A stretch of 64,000 nucleotides of DNA, from the NCBI RefSeq assembly GCF_002086455.1, contig NZ_MVHC01000007.1, positions 1 through 64,000 on the forward strand. The letters are read 5' to 3'. The translations under genes were made by a program, and so were the position numbers. Positions 1-9,155 of this stretch are shown here, in pieces (position 1 is the first letter of the stretch; each line of letters begins with the position of its first letter). This DNA comes from Mycolicibacter algericus DSM 45454. GTDB taxonomy: Bacteria > Actinomycetota > Actinomycetes > Mycobacteriales > Mycobacteriaceae. The notes under the pieces are model-generated. The model worked only from the letters and a program-made list of their open reading frames with translations. It was not told the DNA's origin and did no database searches.

Positions 1-52
1 TCTCACGGCATAGTGAAAACCACAGAGCCTCACGCGGAAACGCTGGCCCTAC

Positions 53-112
53 TTACACCACCCCACGGGGCGCGACCCGGACGGCCTCGCTGCCCAGGAA
101 CGGTGTCGCCAT
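53..112 (-). pseudogene. Possible 5' fragment of a degraded gene (19 codons)
   Basis: The minus strand has an ATG at 112 and a TAA at 53-55 encoding 19 residues that begin MATPFLGSEAV. From memory, this opening resembles the N-terminus of mycobacterial DUF559-type proteins, which continue for over 200 residues, but here the reading frame stops almost at once. It may be the remnant of a truncated gene next to the long inverted repeat at 144-207. The match is short and could be chance, so treat this only as a pointer. Confidence 0.2.
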
Positions 113-143
113 GGCGGGAGTCTGCCAACTACCACTGACACAA

Positions 144-207
144 CCGCCGAACGTGTACTGGCTGCGAAAATGCCACCGAAATTTCGCAGTGGTTACACGT
201 TCGGCGG
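144..207. repeat. Long nested inverted repeat
   Basis: A 14-base arm CCGCCGAACGTGTA at 144-157 is exactly complementary to 194-207. An inner pair, CTGCGAAA at 162-169 and TTTCGCAG at 182-189, is also perfect. The transcript could fold into a two-tier hairpin. The right arm covers the stop codon (193-195) of the minus-strand epimerase gene, so it could act as its terminator. There is no T-tract. A dispersed palindromic repeat family is the alternative. Confidence 0.7.
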
Positions 208-1215
208 GATGGTTGGCGGCAGGACCGGCGCAGCGGGGCTGAGCCCAGCCCGCAAAGACTCCACAATCGCCTCCACGGGCGAACGCCACTGCAAGCCGAG
301 ATCCGCCAACGTGGCCGAGTCGTCGGTCGGGGTGGCCGAGGTCAGCAGCCAGGCCGCCTCGTAGCTGAGCGACTCGGGCAGCGGCAGCAGCTTGCTGGCC
401 AGGTCGCTGACTCGGCCGATGCCCTTGAAAACGCTGGGGGCCACCCGGATTCGGCGCACCGGCTTGCCCAGGCCCCGCTCCACCGCGGCGATCATCTCGT
501 CGAAGCCGACCATGATCCCGCCGCACAGGTAGCGGTGCGGGCCTCGACCGGGCTGCATCAAAGACGAATGCACTCGGCCGACATCGCGGACGTCGACCAT
601 CGCCATGCCGCCGCGCACTACCGGCGCCACCCGGTACTTCACGATCGGCGCCCAGCCCCGCTCGGTGACGCCGGGTGCCGTCCAGAACGCCGGACCGACC
701 ACGCTGGAGGGATAGGTCACGACGACCGGGTGCCCCTCGTCCTGCAGCCGCCGGGCCACCCGCTCGCCGTAGGCCTTGGTGCGGGCGTAGGCGCTGCGCC
801 CGGGCACGGTGGGCGAGTCCGGGCCGATCACACCGTCGGGCGGCGGGAACAGCGCACTATACGAACTGACCGACACCACCGGGTCCAGCCGCGCTTCCAC
901 CGCGCGGGTCAGGATCGCCTCGGTGGCATAGGCGTTGATGTCCCACATCAACTTCTCTTGCCGATCGTTGGTGCCGACCACCCCCGCGGCGTGCAGCACC
1001 GCGTCGCAGCCGTCCAGCAGCGCGGTCACCACTGCGGTGTCGCGGATGTCGCCGTTGAGCACCTCCAGTGCGCCCAACTCGCGAAGCCGGGGGAGGACGG
1101 GCTCGTCGCCGCAGCCCGGCGCGACCAACAACCGGACCGCGTGCCCGGCTTCCAACATCGCCTTGACGGTGTGGGCACCGACGTAGCCGGTGCCGCCGGT
1201 GACCGCGATCCGCAT
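193..1215 (-). CDS. NAD(P)-dependent epimerase/dehydratase-family oxidoreductase (extended SDR)
   Basis: This 340-residue protein opens with [15 protein letters not shown], a Rossmann nucleotide-binding loop of the TGxxGxxG type. An extended-SDR YxxxK active site is seen as YARTK about 150 residues in, with a preceding serine-rich stretch VSVSSYSA. Extended SDRs act on nucleotide sugars, steroids or dihydroflavonol-like substrates, and the true substrate is not visible here. The start ATG at 1213-1215 shares one base with the TGA of echA19 (a TGATG junction), so the two genes are very likely translationally coupled. That placement suggests a role in steroid or acyl-CoA metabolism, but this is inference. 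The longer open frame upstream only overlaps echA19 in another frame and was discarded. Confidence 0.85.
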   Translation of the reverse strand: MRIAVTGGTGYVGAHTVKAMLEAGHAVRLLVAPGCGDEPVLPRLRELGALEVLNGDIRDTAVVTALLDGCDAVLHAAGVVGTNDRQEKLMWDINAYATEAILTRAVEARLDPVVSVSSYSALFPPPDGVIGPDSPTVPGRSAYARTKAYGERVARRLQDEGHPVVVTYPSSVVGPAFWTAPGVTERGWAPIVKYRVAPVVRGGMAMVDVRDVGRVHSSLMQPGRGPHRYLCGGIMVGFDEMIAAVERGLGKPVRRIRVAPSVFKGIGRVSDLASKLLPLPESLSYEAAWLLTSATPTDDSATLADLGLQWRSPVEAIVESLRAGLSPAAPVLPPTIPPNV

Positions 1216-2015
1216 CAGCGGTTCTTGAACTCGGGCCTGCGCTTCTCGGCGAAGGCGCGCGGCCCCTCCTTGGCGTCCTCGCTCAAGAACACCTTGATGC
1301 CGATCTTGGTGTCGATCGCGAAGGCGTCGTTCTCGTGCATGCCCTCCGTCTCGTGGATGGTGCGCAGCATCGCCTGCACCGCCAGCGGACCGTTGTTGTT
1401 GATCTGCTCGGCGATCTCCAGCGCCTTGTCCAGCGCGGCACCGTCGGGCACCACGTGGCCGATCAGGCCCATCTCCAGTGCCTCGGCGGCGGTGATGTGC
1501 CGACCGGTGAACAGCAGATCGCAGGCCATCGTGTAGGGAATCTGGCGCACCAGACGCACCGCGGAGCCGCCCATCGGGTACAGGCTCCACTTGGCCTCGG
1601 AGATGCCGAATTTGGCGCTCTGCCCGGCGATGCGGATGTCGGTGCCCTGCAGGATCTCGGTGCCCCCGGCGATTGCGGGTCCTTCGACCGCGGCGATCAG
1701 CGGCTTGGTCAGCCGGCGGCCCTTGAGCAGTCCGTCGATGCGCGACGGGTCGTAGCTGCCGTCTTTGAATGAGTCGCCAGGCGCCTTCTTGTTGGCCGCC
1801 TTGAGGTCCATGCCCGCGCAGAAGTAGCCGCCCGCCCCGGTCAGAATGCACGAGCGGATCTCGTCGTCGTTGTCCACCCGGTCCCAGGCCTCGACCATGA
1901 TCGCCAGCATTTCGCCACTCAACGCGTTGCGGGCCTCGGGCCGGTTCAGCGTGACGATCAGCGTGTGTCCGCGCTGTTCAACCAGGGCGTGGGGCTGTTG
2001 TGACGACTCGCTCAC
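1215..2015 (-). CDS. echA19: Enoyl-CoA hydratase EchA19
   Basis: This 266-residue crotonase-fold protein closely matches M. tuberculosis EchA19 (Rv3516) throughout, including [24 protein letters not shown] residues at the N-terminus, the oxyanion-hole region AGMDLKAA, and [13 protein letters not shown]. EchA19 hydrates the enoyl-CoA of the C5 steroid side chain during cholesterol degradation in the cytosol. The GTG at 2013-2015 was chosen because the protein then begins VSESSQQP just ahead of conserved sequence; the frame upstream contains no family residues. The gene diverges from fadD19 across a KstR operator and overlaps the downstream epimerase by one base, giving a two-gene operon. Confidence 0.93.
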   Translation of the reverse strand: MSESSQQPHALVEQRGHTLIVTLNRPEARNALSGEMLAIMVEAWDRVDNDDEIRSCILTGAGGYFCAGMDLKAANKKAPGDSFKDGSYDPSRIDGLLKGRRLTKPLIAAVEGPAIAGGTEILQGTDIRIAGQSAKFGISEAKWSLYPMGGSAVRLVRQIPYTMACDLLFTGRHITAAEALEMGLIGHVVPDGAALDKALEIAEQINNNGPLAVQAMLRTIHETEGMHENDAFAIDTKIGIKVFLSEDAKEGPRAFAEKRRPEFKNR

Positions 2016-2059
2016 CGGCGTCCGCCTTTCCGCGTTGAGGCCTCGACTTGAAAACGAAA

Positions 2060-2073
2060 TGTAACACGTTCTA
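2060..2073. promoter_or_regulatory. KstR operator between echA19 and fadD19
   Basis: The bases TGTAACACGTTCTA match the published KstR consensus TnnAACnnGTTnnA at every fixed position. The site sits between the divergent starts of echA19 (2015) and fadD19 (about 2085), so binding could repress both. Confidence 0.85.
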
Positions 2074-2084
2074 GTTTGTGTGGT

Positions 2085-3725
2085 GTGGCTCTCAACATCG
2101 CGGATCTCGCCGAACACGCCGTCGACGCCGTTCCGGATCGGGTTGCCCTGATCTGTGGGGACGAGCAGCTGACCTACGCCCAACTGGAGGAGAAGGCCAA
2201 CCGGCTGGCCCACTACTTGATCGACCAGGGCGTCAAGAAGGACGACAAGGTCGGCCTGTACTGCCGCAACCGCAACGAGATCGTCGTTGCGATGCTCGGC
2301 ATCATCAAGGCCGGCGCCATCCTGGTCAACGTCAACTTCCGCTACGTCGAGGGCGAGCTGCGCTACCTGTTCGACAACTCCGACATGGTCGCGCTGGTGC
2401 ACGAGCGGCAGTACAGCGAGAGGGTGGCCCGGGTCCTGCCCGACACCCCGAACGTCAAGACCATCCTGGTGGTCGAGGACGGCAGCGATCTGGACTACGC
2501 CCGCTACGGCGGTGTGGAGTTCGAGGCCGCACTGGCGCAGGGCTCACCGGAGCGCGACTTCGGCCCGCGCAGCGCCGACGACATCTACCTGCTCTACACC
2601 GGCGGCACCACCGGGTTCCCCAAGGGCGTGATGTGGCGCCACGAGGACATCTACCGGGTGTTGTTCGGCGGCACCGACTTCGCCACCGGCGAGCCGATTG
2701 CCGACGAGTACGACCTGGCCAAGCAGGCCGCCGCCAACCCGCCGATGATCCGCCACCCGATCCCGCCGATGATCCACGGCGCCACCCAGTCGGCAACCTG
2801 GATGTCGCTGTTCAGCGGCCAAACCGTGGTGCTGGCACCGGAATTCGACCCCGATCAGGTCTGGCGCACCATCCACGACCACAAGGTGAACCTGCTGTTC
2901 TTCACCGGCGACGCCATGGCGCGCCCGCTGCTCGACGCGCTGCTGGCCGCCCAGGCCGACGGCGAAGAGTACGACCTGTCATCGCTGTTCCTGCTGGCAT
3001 CCACCGCGGCGCTGTTCAGCCCCAGCATCAAGGAGAAGCTGCTGGAGCTGCTGCCCAACCGGATCATCACCGATTCCATCGGGTCGAGCGAGACCGGTTT
3101 CGGTGGCACCAGCATCGTCGCCAAGGGCGAGGCGCACACCGGCGGCCCCCGGGTCACCATCGACAAGACCACCGTGGTGCTCGACGAGGACGGCAACGAA
3201 GTCCAGCCCGGCTCCGGCGTGCGCGGCATCATCGCCAAGCGCGGCCACATCCCCGTCGGCTACTACAAGGACGAGAAGAAGACCGCGGAAACCTTCCGCA
3301 CCATCAACGGCGTGCGCTACGCCATCCCCGGCGACTACGCGCAGGTTGAGGCCGACGGCACCGTCACCATGCTCGGTCGCGGCTCGGTGTCGATCAACTC
3401 CGGGGGCGAGAAGATCTACCCCGAGGAGGTCGAAGCCGCCCTCAAAACCCACCCGGACGTGTTCGACGCCCTGGTGGTCGGCGTGCCCGACGCCCGCTAC
3501 GGCCAACACGTGGCCGCGGTGGTGCAGCCGCGCGGCGATGCTCGACCGTCGCTGGAGGAGATCAACACCTGCGCACGCACCGAGATCGCCGGCTACAAGG
3601 TGCCCCGCAGTCTGTGGTTCGTCGACGAGGTCAAGCGTTCCCCGGCCGGCAAGCCCGACTACCGGTGGGCCAAGGAGCAGACCGAAGCCCGTCCCGCCGA
3701 TGAGGTACACGCCAACCACATGTGA
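2085..3725 (+). CDS. fadD19: Steroid side-chain acyl-CoA ligase FadD19
   Basis: This protein of about 546 residues belongs to the adenylate-forming ANL family and matches M. tuberculosis FadD19 (Rv3515c) almost end to end. The AMP-binding P-loop is seen as [11 protein letters not shown], followed by [10 protein letters not shown] (A5-type motif), GDYAQVE (A7) and the C-terminal [15 protein letters not shown] lysine region. FadD19 activates C8 side-chain steroid acids such as 3-oxo-cholestenoate to CoA thioesters. The start is placed at the GTG 2085 (VALNIADL) because the orthologue begins AVALNIADL; a TTG at 2076 is also in frame. There is no clear Shine-Dalgarno sequence and the KstR operator ends only 11 bases upstream, so the mRNA may be leaderless. 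Confidence 0.93.
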   Translation: MALNIADLAEHAVDAVPDRVALICGDEQLTYAQLEEKANRLAHYLIDQGVKKDDKVGLYCRNRNEIVVAMLGIIKAGAILVNVNFRYVEGELRYLFDNSDMVALVHERQYSERVARVLPDTPNVKTILVVEDGSDLDYARYGGVEFEAALAQGSPERDFGPRSADDIYLLYTGGTTGFPKGVMWRHEDIYRVLFGGTDFATGEPIADEYDLAKQAAANPPMIRHPIPPMIHGATQSATWMSLFSGQTVVLAPEFDPDQVWRTIHDHKVNLLFFTGDAMARPLLDALLAAQADGEEYDLSSLFLLASTAALFSPSIKEKLLELLPNRIITDSIGSSETGFGGTSIVAKGEAHTGGPRVTIDKTTVVLDEDGNEVQPGSGVRGIIAKRGHIPVGYYKDEKKTAETFRTINGVRYAIPGDYAQVEADGTVTMLGRGSVSINSGGEKIYPEEVEAALKTHPDVFDALVVGVPDARYGQHVAAVVQPRGDARPSLEEINTCARTEIAGYKVPRSLWFVDEVKRSPAGKPDYRWAKEQTEARPADEVHANHM

Positions 3726-3789
3726 TGCGCCCAGCGAGATTCCCGCGATCCGCATCCGGTGACCGGGGTCGCGGGGCTAGTCTCGGTCG

Positions 3790-5205
3790 ATGCAGCGACT
3801 TTCGGGCGTCGACGCCGCGTTCTGGTCTGCCGAGACTGCGGGCTGGCACATGCACATCGGTGGGCTGGCGATCCTGGATACCAGCCAGGCACCGAATTAC
3901 AGTTTTGAGCTGGTCCGCCAACTTCTGATCGAGCGACTACCGCAACTGCCGCAGCTGCGCTGGAAGGTCGCCGGTGCGCCGCTGGGTCTGGACCGGCCGT
4001 GGTTCGTCGAAGACAACGAACTCGACATCGACTTCCATGTGCGGCGTATCGGCGTCCCGGCCCCGGGCGGGCGCCGCGAGGTCGAAGAGCTCGTAGGCCG
4101 GTTGATGTCCTACAAACTGGACCGTTCCCGACCGCTGTGGGAAGTGTGGGTGATCGAGGGGGTCAACGGCGGCCGGGTCGCGACGCTGACCAAGATGCAC
4201 CACGCGATCGTCGACGGCGTCTCGGGCGCGGGCCTCTCCGAGATCATGCTGGACGTCACGCCGGAGCCGCGTCCACCGGAACCGCAAGCGATCGGATCGC
4301 CAACCGATGACGGCATTCCCAGCTTCGAGCGCCGTGCCATCGGTGCGCTGGTCAACGTCGCGGTCATGACGCCGTTTCGCATCGGCCGGTTGCTGCAACA
4401 GACCGTCCGTCAGCAGATCGCCACGATCGGTCTGGGCGTGGCACGTAAACCGCCACGCTACTTCGACGCCCCGGTGACCCGGTTCAATGCCAGCGTGTCG
4501 CCGCACCGGCGGATCACCGCCTGCCGCGTCGAGTTGGCCAGGGTCAAGGCCGTCAAGGACGCCTACGGCGTGAAACTCAACGACGTCGTGCTCGCCATGG
4601 TCGCCGGCGCCGTCCGGCAATATCTGAGTGAGCGCGGGGAGTTGCCGGACAAGCCGTTGGTCGCTCAGATCCCGGTGTCGACCCGCACCGAGGCGAGCCA
4701 GGGCGAGGTCGGCAACAAGGTCAGTTCGATGACGGTGTCGTTGGCCACCGATCTCGAGGGCGCCGGTCAGCGGCTCAAGATGATCCACGAGAACACCCAG
4801 AGCGCCAAGCAGATGGCCAAGGCGCTGTCTGCGCACCAGATCATGGGACTGACCGACACCACCCCGCCCGGGCTGCTGCAGCTTGCCGCGCGCGCCTACA
4901 CCGCGACCGGCCTGTCGAATCGGCTCGCCCCGATCAACCTCGTCGTCTCCAACGTTCCCGGCCCGTCGTTCCCGCTCTACATGGCCGGCGCGGAAGTGGA
5001 ATCGCTGGTGCCGCTGGGGCCGCCGGTCATGGATGTGGCGCTGAACATCACCTGTTTCTCCTATCGCGACCACCTCGACTTCGGGTTCGTGACCACGCCG
5101 GAAGTCGCCGAGGACATCCACAAGATGGCCGATGCCATCGAACCGGCGCTGGCGGATCTGGAGCACGCCGCCGGTCGGAGTAAGCCCCGGGCCGGGAGGC
5201 GTTGA
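3790..5205 (+). CDS. Wax ester synthase/diacylglycerol O-acyltransferase (WS/DGAT)
   Basis: This 471-residue protein starts [16 protein letters not shown], the typical opening of mycobacterial Tgs proteins, and carries the catalytic HHxxxDG motif as HHAIVDG at residues 137-143. The second family block, [10 protein letters not shown] followed by a PLY motif, is present near residue 390. These membrane-associated enzymes esterify diacylglycerol or fatty alcohols with acyl-CoA to make storage triacylglycerol or wax esters. The gene follows fadD19 after 64 bases on the same strand, so it may be co-transcribed and could store acyl groups released from sterols. M. tuberculosis has about fifteen paralogues and I cannot say which is the orthologue. 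Confidence 0.9.
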   Translation: MQRLSGVDAAFWSAETAGWHMHIGGLAILDTSQAPNYSFELVRQLLIERLPQLPQLRWKVAGAPLGLDRPWFVEDNELDIDFHVRRIGVPAPGGRREVEELVGRLMSYKLDRSRPLWEVWVIEGVNGGRVATLTKMHHAIVDGVSGAGLSEIMLDVTPEPRPPEPQAIGSPTDDGIPSFERRAIGALVNVAVMTPFRIGRLLQQTVRQQIATIGLGVARKPPRYFDAPVTRFNASVSPHRRITACRVELARVKAVKDAYGVKLNDVVLAMVAGAVRQYLSERGELPDKPLVAQIPVSTRTEASQGEVGNKVSSMTVSLATDLEGAGQRLKMIHENTQSAKQMAKALSAHQIMGLTDTTPPGLLQLAARAYTATGLSNRLAPINLVVSNVPGPSFPLYMAGAEVESLVPLGPPVMDVALNITCFSYRDHLDFGFVTTPEVAEDIHKMADAIEPALADLEHAAGRSKPRAGRR

Positions 5206-5206
5206 A

Positions 5207-5227
5207 GCACTACCGGCCGGGTAGTGC
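5207..5227. terminator. Hairpin between convergent WS/DGAT and gabD2
   Basis: GCACTACC at 5207-5214 pairs perfectly with GGTAGTGC at 5220-5227 around a GGCCG loop. It lies just past the WS/DGAT stop and over the gabD2 stop codon (5210-5212), so it could end transcription from both sides. No T-run follows, as is common in mycobacteria. Confidence 0.5.
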
Positions 5228-6763
5228 CTGCACCAGACGGATCATCGGGGTCAGCAGCTTCTGCCACAGTGGGCCCGAGATGCCCAGCGGCGGATCCAAG
5301 TTCAGGATCCGGGCGGTGGAGACCGTCTGCGACTCGGTGTACTTCAGGATGCCGTCGGCGCCGTGGCGGCGGCCCACCCCGGACGCCTTCATCCCACCCA
5401 TCGGCGCCGCGGTGCTGCCGAATGCCAGTGCGTAGCCTTCGTCGACGTTGACGGTGCCGGACTTGATCCGGGCGGCGATCGCCTCACCCTGCGCCTTGGT
5501 TGCAGCCCACACGCTGGCGTTGAGACCGTACTCGGTGTCGTTGGCGCGCGCGATGGCCTCTTCGACGCTGTCGACCGGGTAGATCGACACGACCGGGCCG
5601 AACGTCTCGTCGCGTGCGCACTCCATCTCGTCGGTGACGTCGGTGAGCACGGTTGGCTCGAAGAACAGCGGTCCGAGGTCCGGACGGGCGTTTCCGCCGG
5701 CGATAACCTTGGCGCCCTTGGCCTTCGCATCATCGACGTGGTTGGAGACGGTCTTGATCTGGTCCTCGGAGATCAAACTGCCCATGTCGGCGGAGAAGTC
5801 GTAGGCGCCCGAGAGCTTCATGGCACGCACCTGCTCGGCGAACTTGCTGGCGAACTCGTCGGCGATCTCGCGCTCGACATAGATCCGCTCGATCGAGATG
5901 CACAACTGGCCGGCGTTGGAGAAGCAGGCGCGGGTGGCGGCCTTGGCGACCTCGGACAGGTCGGCGCCCTTGGTGACGATCATCGGGTTTTTGCCGCCCA
6001 GTTCCGCGGAGAACCCGATCAGCCGGGCGCCACACTGCTCGGCCAGCGAACGGCCGGTGGCGCTGGATCCGGTGAACATCAGATAGTCGCACTGCTGCAC
6101 GATCGCGGTCCCCACCACCGACCCCGGGCCGGGCACCACCGCGAACAGCTCACGCGGCAGACCGGCCTGATACAGCAGTTCAGCGTTGGCCAGCGTGCAG
6201 TACGGGGTCTGGCTGTCCGGTTTGACCACCACGGCGTTACCGGCCAGCAATGCGGGGATGGCGTCCGAAATCGACAGTGTCATCGGGTAATTCCACGGTG
6301 AGATGACCCCGACGACGCCCTTCGGGTGGTGGTTGACCACGGTCTTGACGATGCCCGGCAGCAGACCCTGCACCCGCTTGGGGGCCAGCAACTTGGCGGC
6401 CTGGCGCGCGTAGTAGCGCGCGTTGAGCATGATGTCGACGATCTCCTCCTGGGCCGCCGAACGGGCCTTGCCGGTCTCGGCCTGGGCGACGTCCATCAGG
6501 AAGTCCCGGTTGGCGATCACTAGATCGCGGTAGCGCTCGATGATCGCGCAGCGCTCCTTGACGCTGCGGGCCGCCCACTGCTGCTGGGCGGCGCGGGCCT
6601 TGGCGACGGCCGCTGTCACATCCTCGGCGGTGCCCACCGGGATGGTGGTCAGTGGTTTGCCGGTGAAGACCTCGTCGATGGTCTTCGACTGGCGGGCGTC
6701 AGCGTCATCGATGGCGACCAGCGCGCGCAGCCGGTCGAATTCTGCGGTGGACGGAGCGGGCAT
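5210..6763 (-). CDS. gabD2: Succinate-semialdehyde dehydrogenase GabD2
   Basis: This 517-residue aldehyde dehydrogenase matches M. tuberculosis GabD2 (Rv1731) over its whole length, including the TIDEVFTGKPLTTIPVGTA opening. The cofactor region VISPWNYP, the catalytic glutamate motif ELGGKNP and the nucleophilic cysteine in FSNAGQLCIS are all present. It oxidises succinic semialdehyde (or related aldehydes) to the acid with NAD(P)+, feeding the tricarboxylic acid cycle. The ATG at 6761-6763 has a GGAG ribosome site about 6 bases upstream. It converges on the WS/DGAT gene and shows no functional link with its neighbours. Confidence 0.92.
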   Translation of the reverse strand: MPAPSTAEFDRLRALVAIDDADARQSKTIDEVFTGKPLTTIPVGTAEDVTAAVAKARAAQQQWAARSVKERCAIIERYRDLVIANRDFLMDVAQAETGKARSAAQEEIVDIMLNARYYARQAAKLLAPKRVQGLLPGIVKTVVNHHPKGVVGVISPWNYPMTLSISDAIPALLAGNAVVVKPDSQTPYCTLANAELLYQAGLPRELFAVVPGPGSVVGTAIVQQCDYLMFTGSSATGRSLAEQCGARLIGFSAELGGKNPMIVTKGADLSEVAKAATRACFSNAGQLCISIERIYVEREIADEFASKFAEQVRAMKLSGAYDFSADMGSLISEDQIKTVSNHVDDAKAKGAKVIAGGNARPDLGPLFFEPTVLTDVTDEMECARDETFGPVVSIYPVDSVEEAIARANDTEYGLNASVWAATKAQGEAIAARIKSGTVNVDEGYALAFGSTAAPMGGMKASGVGRRHGADGILKYTESQTVSTARILNLDPPLGISGPLWQKLLTPMIRLVQALPGR

Positions 6764-6805
6764 GGCTGTCTCCTACTCGCGGGTAACAAGTGGTTAGCCG
6801 CCAAC

Positions 6806-7606
6806 CTACCCGGCGCAGCGGCCGCCCGGTAGCGCGGCGGCATTGGCGCTGAGCCACTCGGTCATCTGGTCGAGCGCGGCCACCCCGGCATCGAAGCTGC
6901 CGTTGTTCGGTTCGGCGGCCATCGCCACCGCGACATCGCCGCGCGGGGTACCGACGATGCCGAACTGCCGCACCAGGTAGCCGCCACCGGTGCCGGGGCC
7001 CCAGCCGCCCTTGGTCGGTGCGCCGATCTTCGCCAGGCCCCAGCGCTGGTTGGTCACGGTGTTTTTCATCAGGCTGACCACGGGTGCGGCAGCTGGCATG
7101 CACGGCAGGTGAGCGGCGAACACCGCTTGGCGGGCCAGCGGCCACTGCGTCTGGCCGAAGGCGCTGAATTCGGGCCGCAGCCGCCGGGATTCGACCGCGG
7201 TGCCGGTGTCACCGCCGGCCCGCAGCACGGCCTGCACCTGCTGGGCGGCCTGCGGCGCCGGCCCGAGCTCAGACCACAACTGTTCGGCGGCGTCGTTGTC
7301 CGAGGCGGTGACGGCTCTGGCCGCGAGGTCTTGGGCATTCGGGCGGTTGGCATGGATCGCCGCGATTGCCAGCGGGACCTTGATGGTCGACCAGGCCACC
7401 CCGTTCTGCAGGGTACCGAGCGTGCCGGTGCGGTTCTGGCCGACCGGGGCGTAGGCGATACCGATGGTGGCCGGGATGGTGCCGGCGAGCTGCGCGAACG
7501 CGGGCTGCAGCGGATCGGCGGCGGCGGGGGAGGCCGGCAAAACAGGGGAGGCCAGGGCCAACACGGTGACCAGGGCCGCGACGAGTGCTCGACGGGCAGC
7601 AGGCAT
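6806..7606 (-). CDS. Secreted beta-lactamase-fold serine hydrolase
   Basis: This 266-residue protein begins with a signal peptide (MPAARRALVAALVTVLALAS, then an Ala-rich cleavage zone near residue 30). The class A beta-lactamase/DD-peptidase motifs are recognisable: SxxK as STIK, SDN as SDN in TASDNDAAEQLW, and a KTG-like box as KGG. The glutamate-bearing omega loop of true beta-lactamases is not obvious, so a transpeptidase-like or non-hydrolytic role in the cell envelope is as likely as antibiotic hydrolysis. Family members in mycobacteria are usually annotated only as serine hydrolases. The ATG at 7604-7606 was preferred to the upstream frame because it places the signal peptide at the N-terminus. 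It diverges from the secreted protein at 7751. Confidence 0.8.
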   Translation of the reverse strand: MPAARRALVAALVTVLALASPVLPASPAAADPLQPAFAQLAGTIPATIGIAYAPVGQNRTGTLGTLQNGVAWSTIKVPLAIAAIHANRPNAQDLAARAVTASDNDAAEQLWSELGPAPQAAQQVQAVLRAGGDTGTAVESRRLRPEFSAFGQTQWPLARQAVFAAHLPCMPAAAPVVSLMKNTVTNQRWGLAKIGAPTKGGWGPGTGGGYLVRQFGIVGTPRGDVAVAMAAEPNNGSFDAGVAALDQMTEWLSANAAALPGGRCAG

Positions 7607-7750
7607 TACTTCAGTATTGCGTGCCAAGCGGCGGAAATCGCGGTGGTCGGTGGGGCGGGTCGGCAGCCATACCCCACCCTTCGAGGCCACCGATACGGAA
7701 AAGGTTCGCGAAGAACCGCACTCATTTCTATTTTGGATTATCGTCTCGGT

Positions 7751-8182
7751 ATGAGAGCCCTCGTCCACGCAGTGGTCGCCGCCGCAACTCTGACCGCCGC
7801 GGCGATCGGCGGCGCTGCCGCTGCCGCCGCCGAGTCGGAGATGCACTTCTTCGAGTCTCCCAGCGGAAACATCGCATGCCTGGCCGATTCGGACTGGGTC
7901 CGGTGCGACGTCCGGGATCGGGACTGGTCGCCGCCGCCCCGGCCGGCAGACTGTCCGAGTCAGACCGGATACGGCCAGGGCATCAACCTCGAGGCCACCG
8001 GTAAGCCGGAGTTCGTCTGCGCCGGCGACACCACCTTCGGTGGCGACGCGCGCACGCTGCAGTACGGGGATCGCGAGAAGATGCCCGGCTACAGCTGCGT
8101 CAGCGAGACCTCCGGTATCCGTTGCGAGAACCGCGACGGTCACGGGTTCGAGATCGCACGCGACTCCTACCGGCTCTTCTGA
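7751..8182 (+). CDS. Small secreted cysteine-rich protein (DUF6636-like)
   Basis: This 143-residue protein has an N-terminal signal peptide (MRALVHAVVAAATLTAAAIG, cleavage likely after an AAAA stretch). The mature part has six cysteines in three pairs, with the recurring motifs PSGNIACL, RCDV and GIRCEN that are typical of small exported actinobacterial proteins annotated as DUF6636. The function is unknown. The cysteine spacing suggests three disulfides formed outside the membrane. It reads away from the serine hydrolase across 144 bases and converges with the lipoprotein gene at 8192. Confidence 0.75.
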   Translation: MRALVHAVVAAATLTAAAIGGAAAAAAESEMHFFESPSGNIACLADSDWVRCDVRDRDWSPPPRPADCPSQTGYGQGINLEATGKPEFVCAGDTTFGGDARTLQYGDREKMPGYSCVSETSGIRCENRDGHGFEIARDSYRLF

Positions 8183-8191
8183 GCCTTGTGC

Positions 8192-9028
8192 TCACCGCTG
8201 TGCAAGCACCGCCATGTCGGGCGCCAGCACGTCGGTCAGCGCCGCCCACGGCACGGTGATCACCGGCAAACCGTGCCCGAACTGGTAGTCGGCGAAATGA
8301 AGTTCCAAGCCGTCGGCGGTCGGAATCCAGTTCGCGAAGTTCTCCGCGATCGGCCGGTTGCCGGGTTCGTCGAGCATCGGCTCGCCACCGTCACCGTAGA
8401 CCGTCGGCCATATCCGCTTGGTCTGTTCCGAGAGCCGGTTGAGGCCGTCCTGCTCATCGGAGAACAGGTCGCTCAACGTGATGGGCCTGGCGCTACGGCT
8501 GTCGATGACGACCGTGCTGACGTAGTTGTTCGGATGGGCGGCCCCGTGCGCGTAGTACACACCGGTGAGAAGTTGCGCGAGCGCAGTAGGCCGAAAGAAC
8601 AACTCGGACTTCACTTCGAAGGTCCACGACGGTACCGAGTCCGCATCGGTGCGCACCTGCTCGATCTGGCCGCGGGCCGAGGCGTCACCGGCCTTGTTGA
8701 ACGCCTCGGCCACCGAGGGGTCACCACCGGACACCTGAGCGACCTCGGCGTGCCAGCGTCCGCCACCGTCCGGAGTGGCTCCGGCGATCGTGGCGGCCGC
8801 GACGGTATACGTCTTGCCATTGGACTCTCCCGATTCCGAGGCGGCGGCTGGCATGGGGTCGGCAGGCGTCCGAGGTGACGCCTGAGTCGAAGTCGGTTGC
8901 GGTGTTGCCGAACGCGATTCGGTGTTGCCGCATGATGTCACCGAAACGAACGCCACTGCGACGATTGCTGCGAGGGATGTCGTGACGATGTGGGGCATCA
9001 GGCGCGCAGGGCTTTCCGGGTTGGCCAC
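8192..9028 (-). CDS. Putative lipoprotein with RsiV/DUF3298-like domain
   Basis: This protein has up to 278 residues. A hydrophobic segment ends in the lipobox-like VSVTSC near residue 33, followed by a Ser/Thr/Pro-rich linker. The C-terminal half (LTGVYYAHGAAHPNNY, then TLSDLFSD) resembles the DUF3298/RsiV fold found in anti-sigma factors and secreted mycobacterial proteins. A GTG at 9028 supplies the basic residue expected of a signal peptide; an ATG at 8998 is an alternative start. Neither has a clear ribosome site. Its ligand is unknown. It sits next to the lasso exporter but on the opposite strand, and nothing ties it to that system. Confidence 0.7.
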   Translation of the reverse strand: MANPESPARLMPHIVTTSLAAIVAVAFVSVTSCGNTESRSATPQPTSTQASPRTPADPMPAAASESGESNGKTYTVAAATIAGATPDGGGRWHAEVAQVSGGDPSVAEAFNKAGDASARGQIEQVRTDADSVPSWTFEVKSELFFRPTALAQLLTGVYYAHGAAHPNNYVSTVVIDSRSARPITLSDLFSDEQDGLNRLSEQTKRIWPTVYGDGGEPMLDEPGNRPIAENFANWIPTADGLELHFADYQFGHGLPVITVPWAALTDVLAPDMAVLAQR

Positions 9029-9155
9029 AGAAGCTGTGGTCGGCGGGTTACTGGAACGACATCAGCAGATCATCTCACTGTCACCGGGTTTGCGCTGGGA
9101 AAAGCGGTGTCGCGGACTGACAACCCTGCCGACGCCTTGATCGAGGAGCGGGTCC

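Noticed and set aside
193..1851. 552-codon fusion of a long N-terminal part with the epimerase
   Set aside because: The first 210 codons lie over echA19 in another frame and read as Arg/Gly-rich shadow sequence. The true start is the ATG at 1215 coupled to the echA19 stop.
6806..7606. True class A beta-lactamase
   Set aside because: SxxK, SDN and a KGG box are present, but the omega-loop ExxLN glutamate was not found, so only the fold is claimed.
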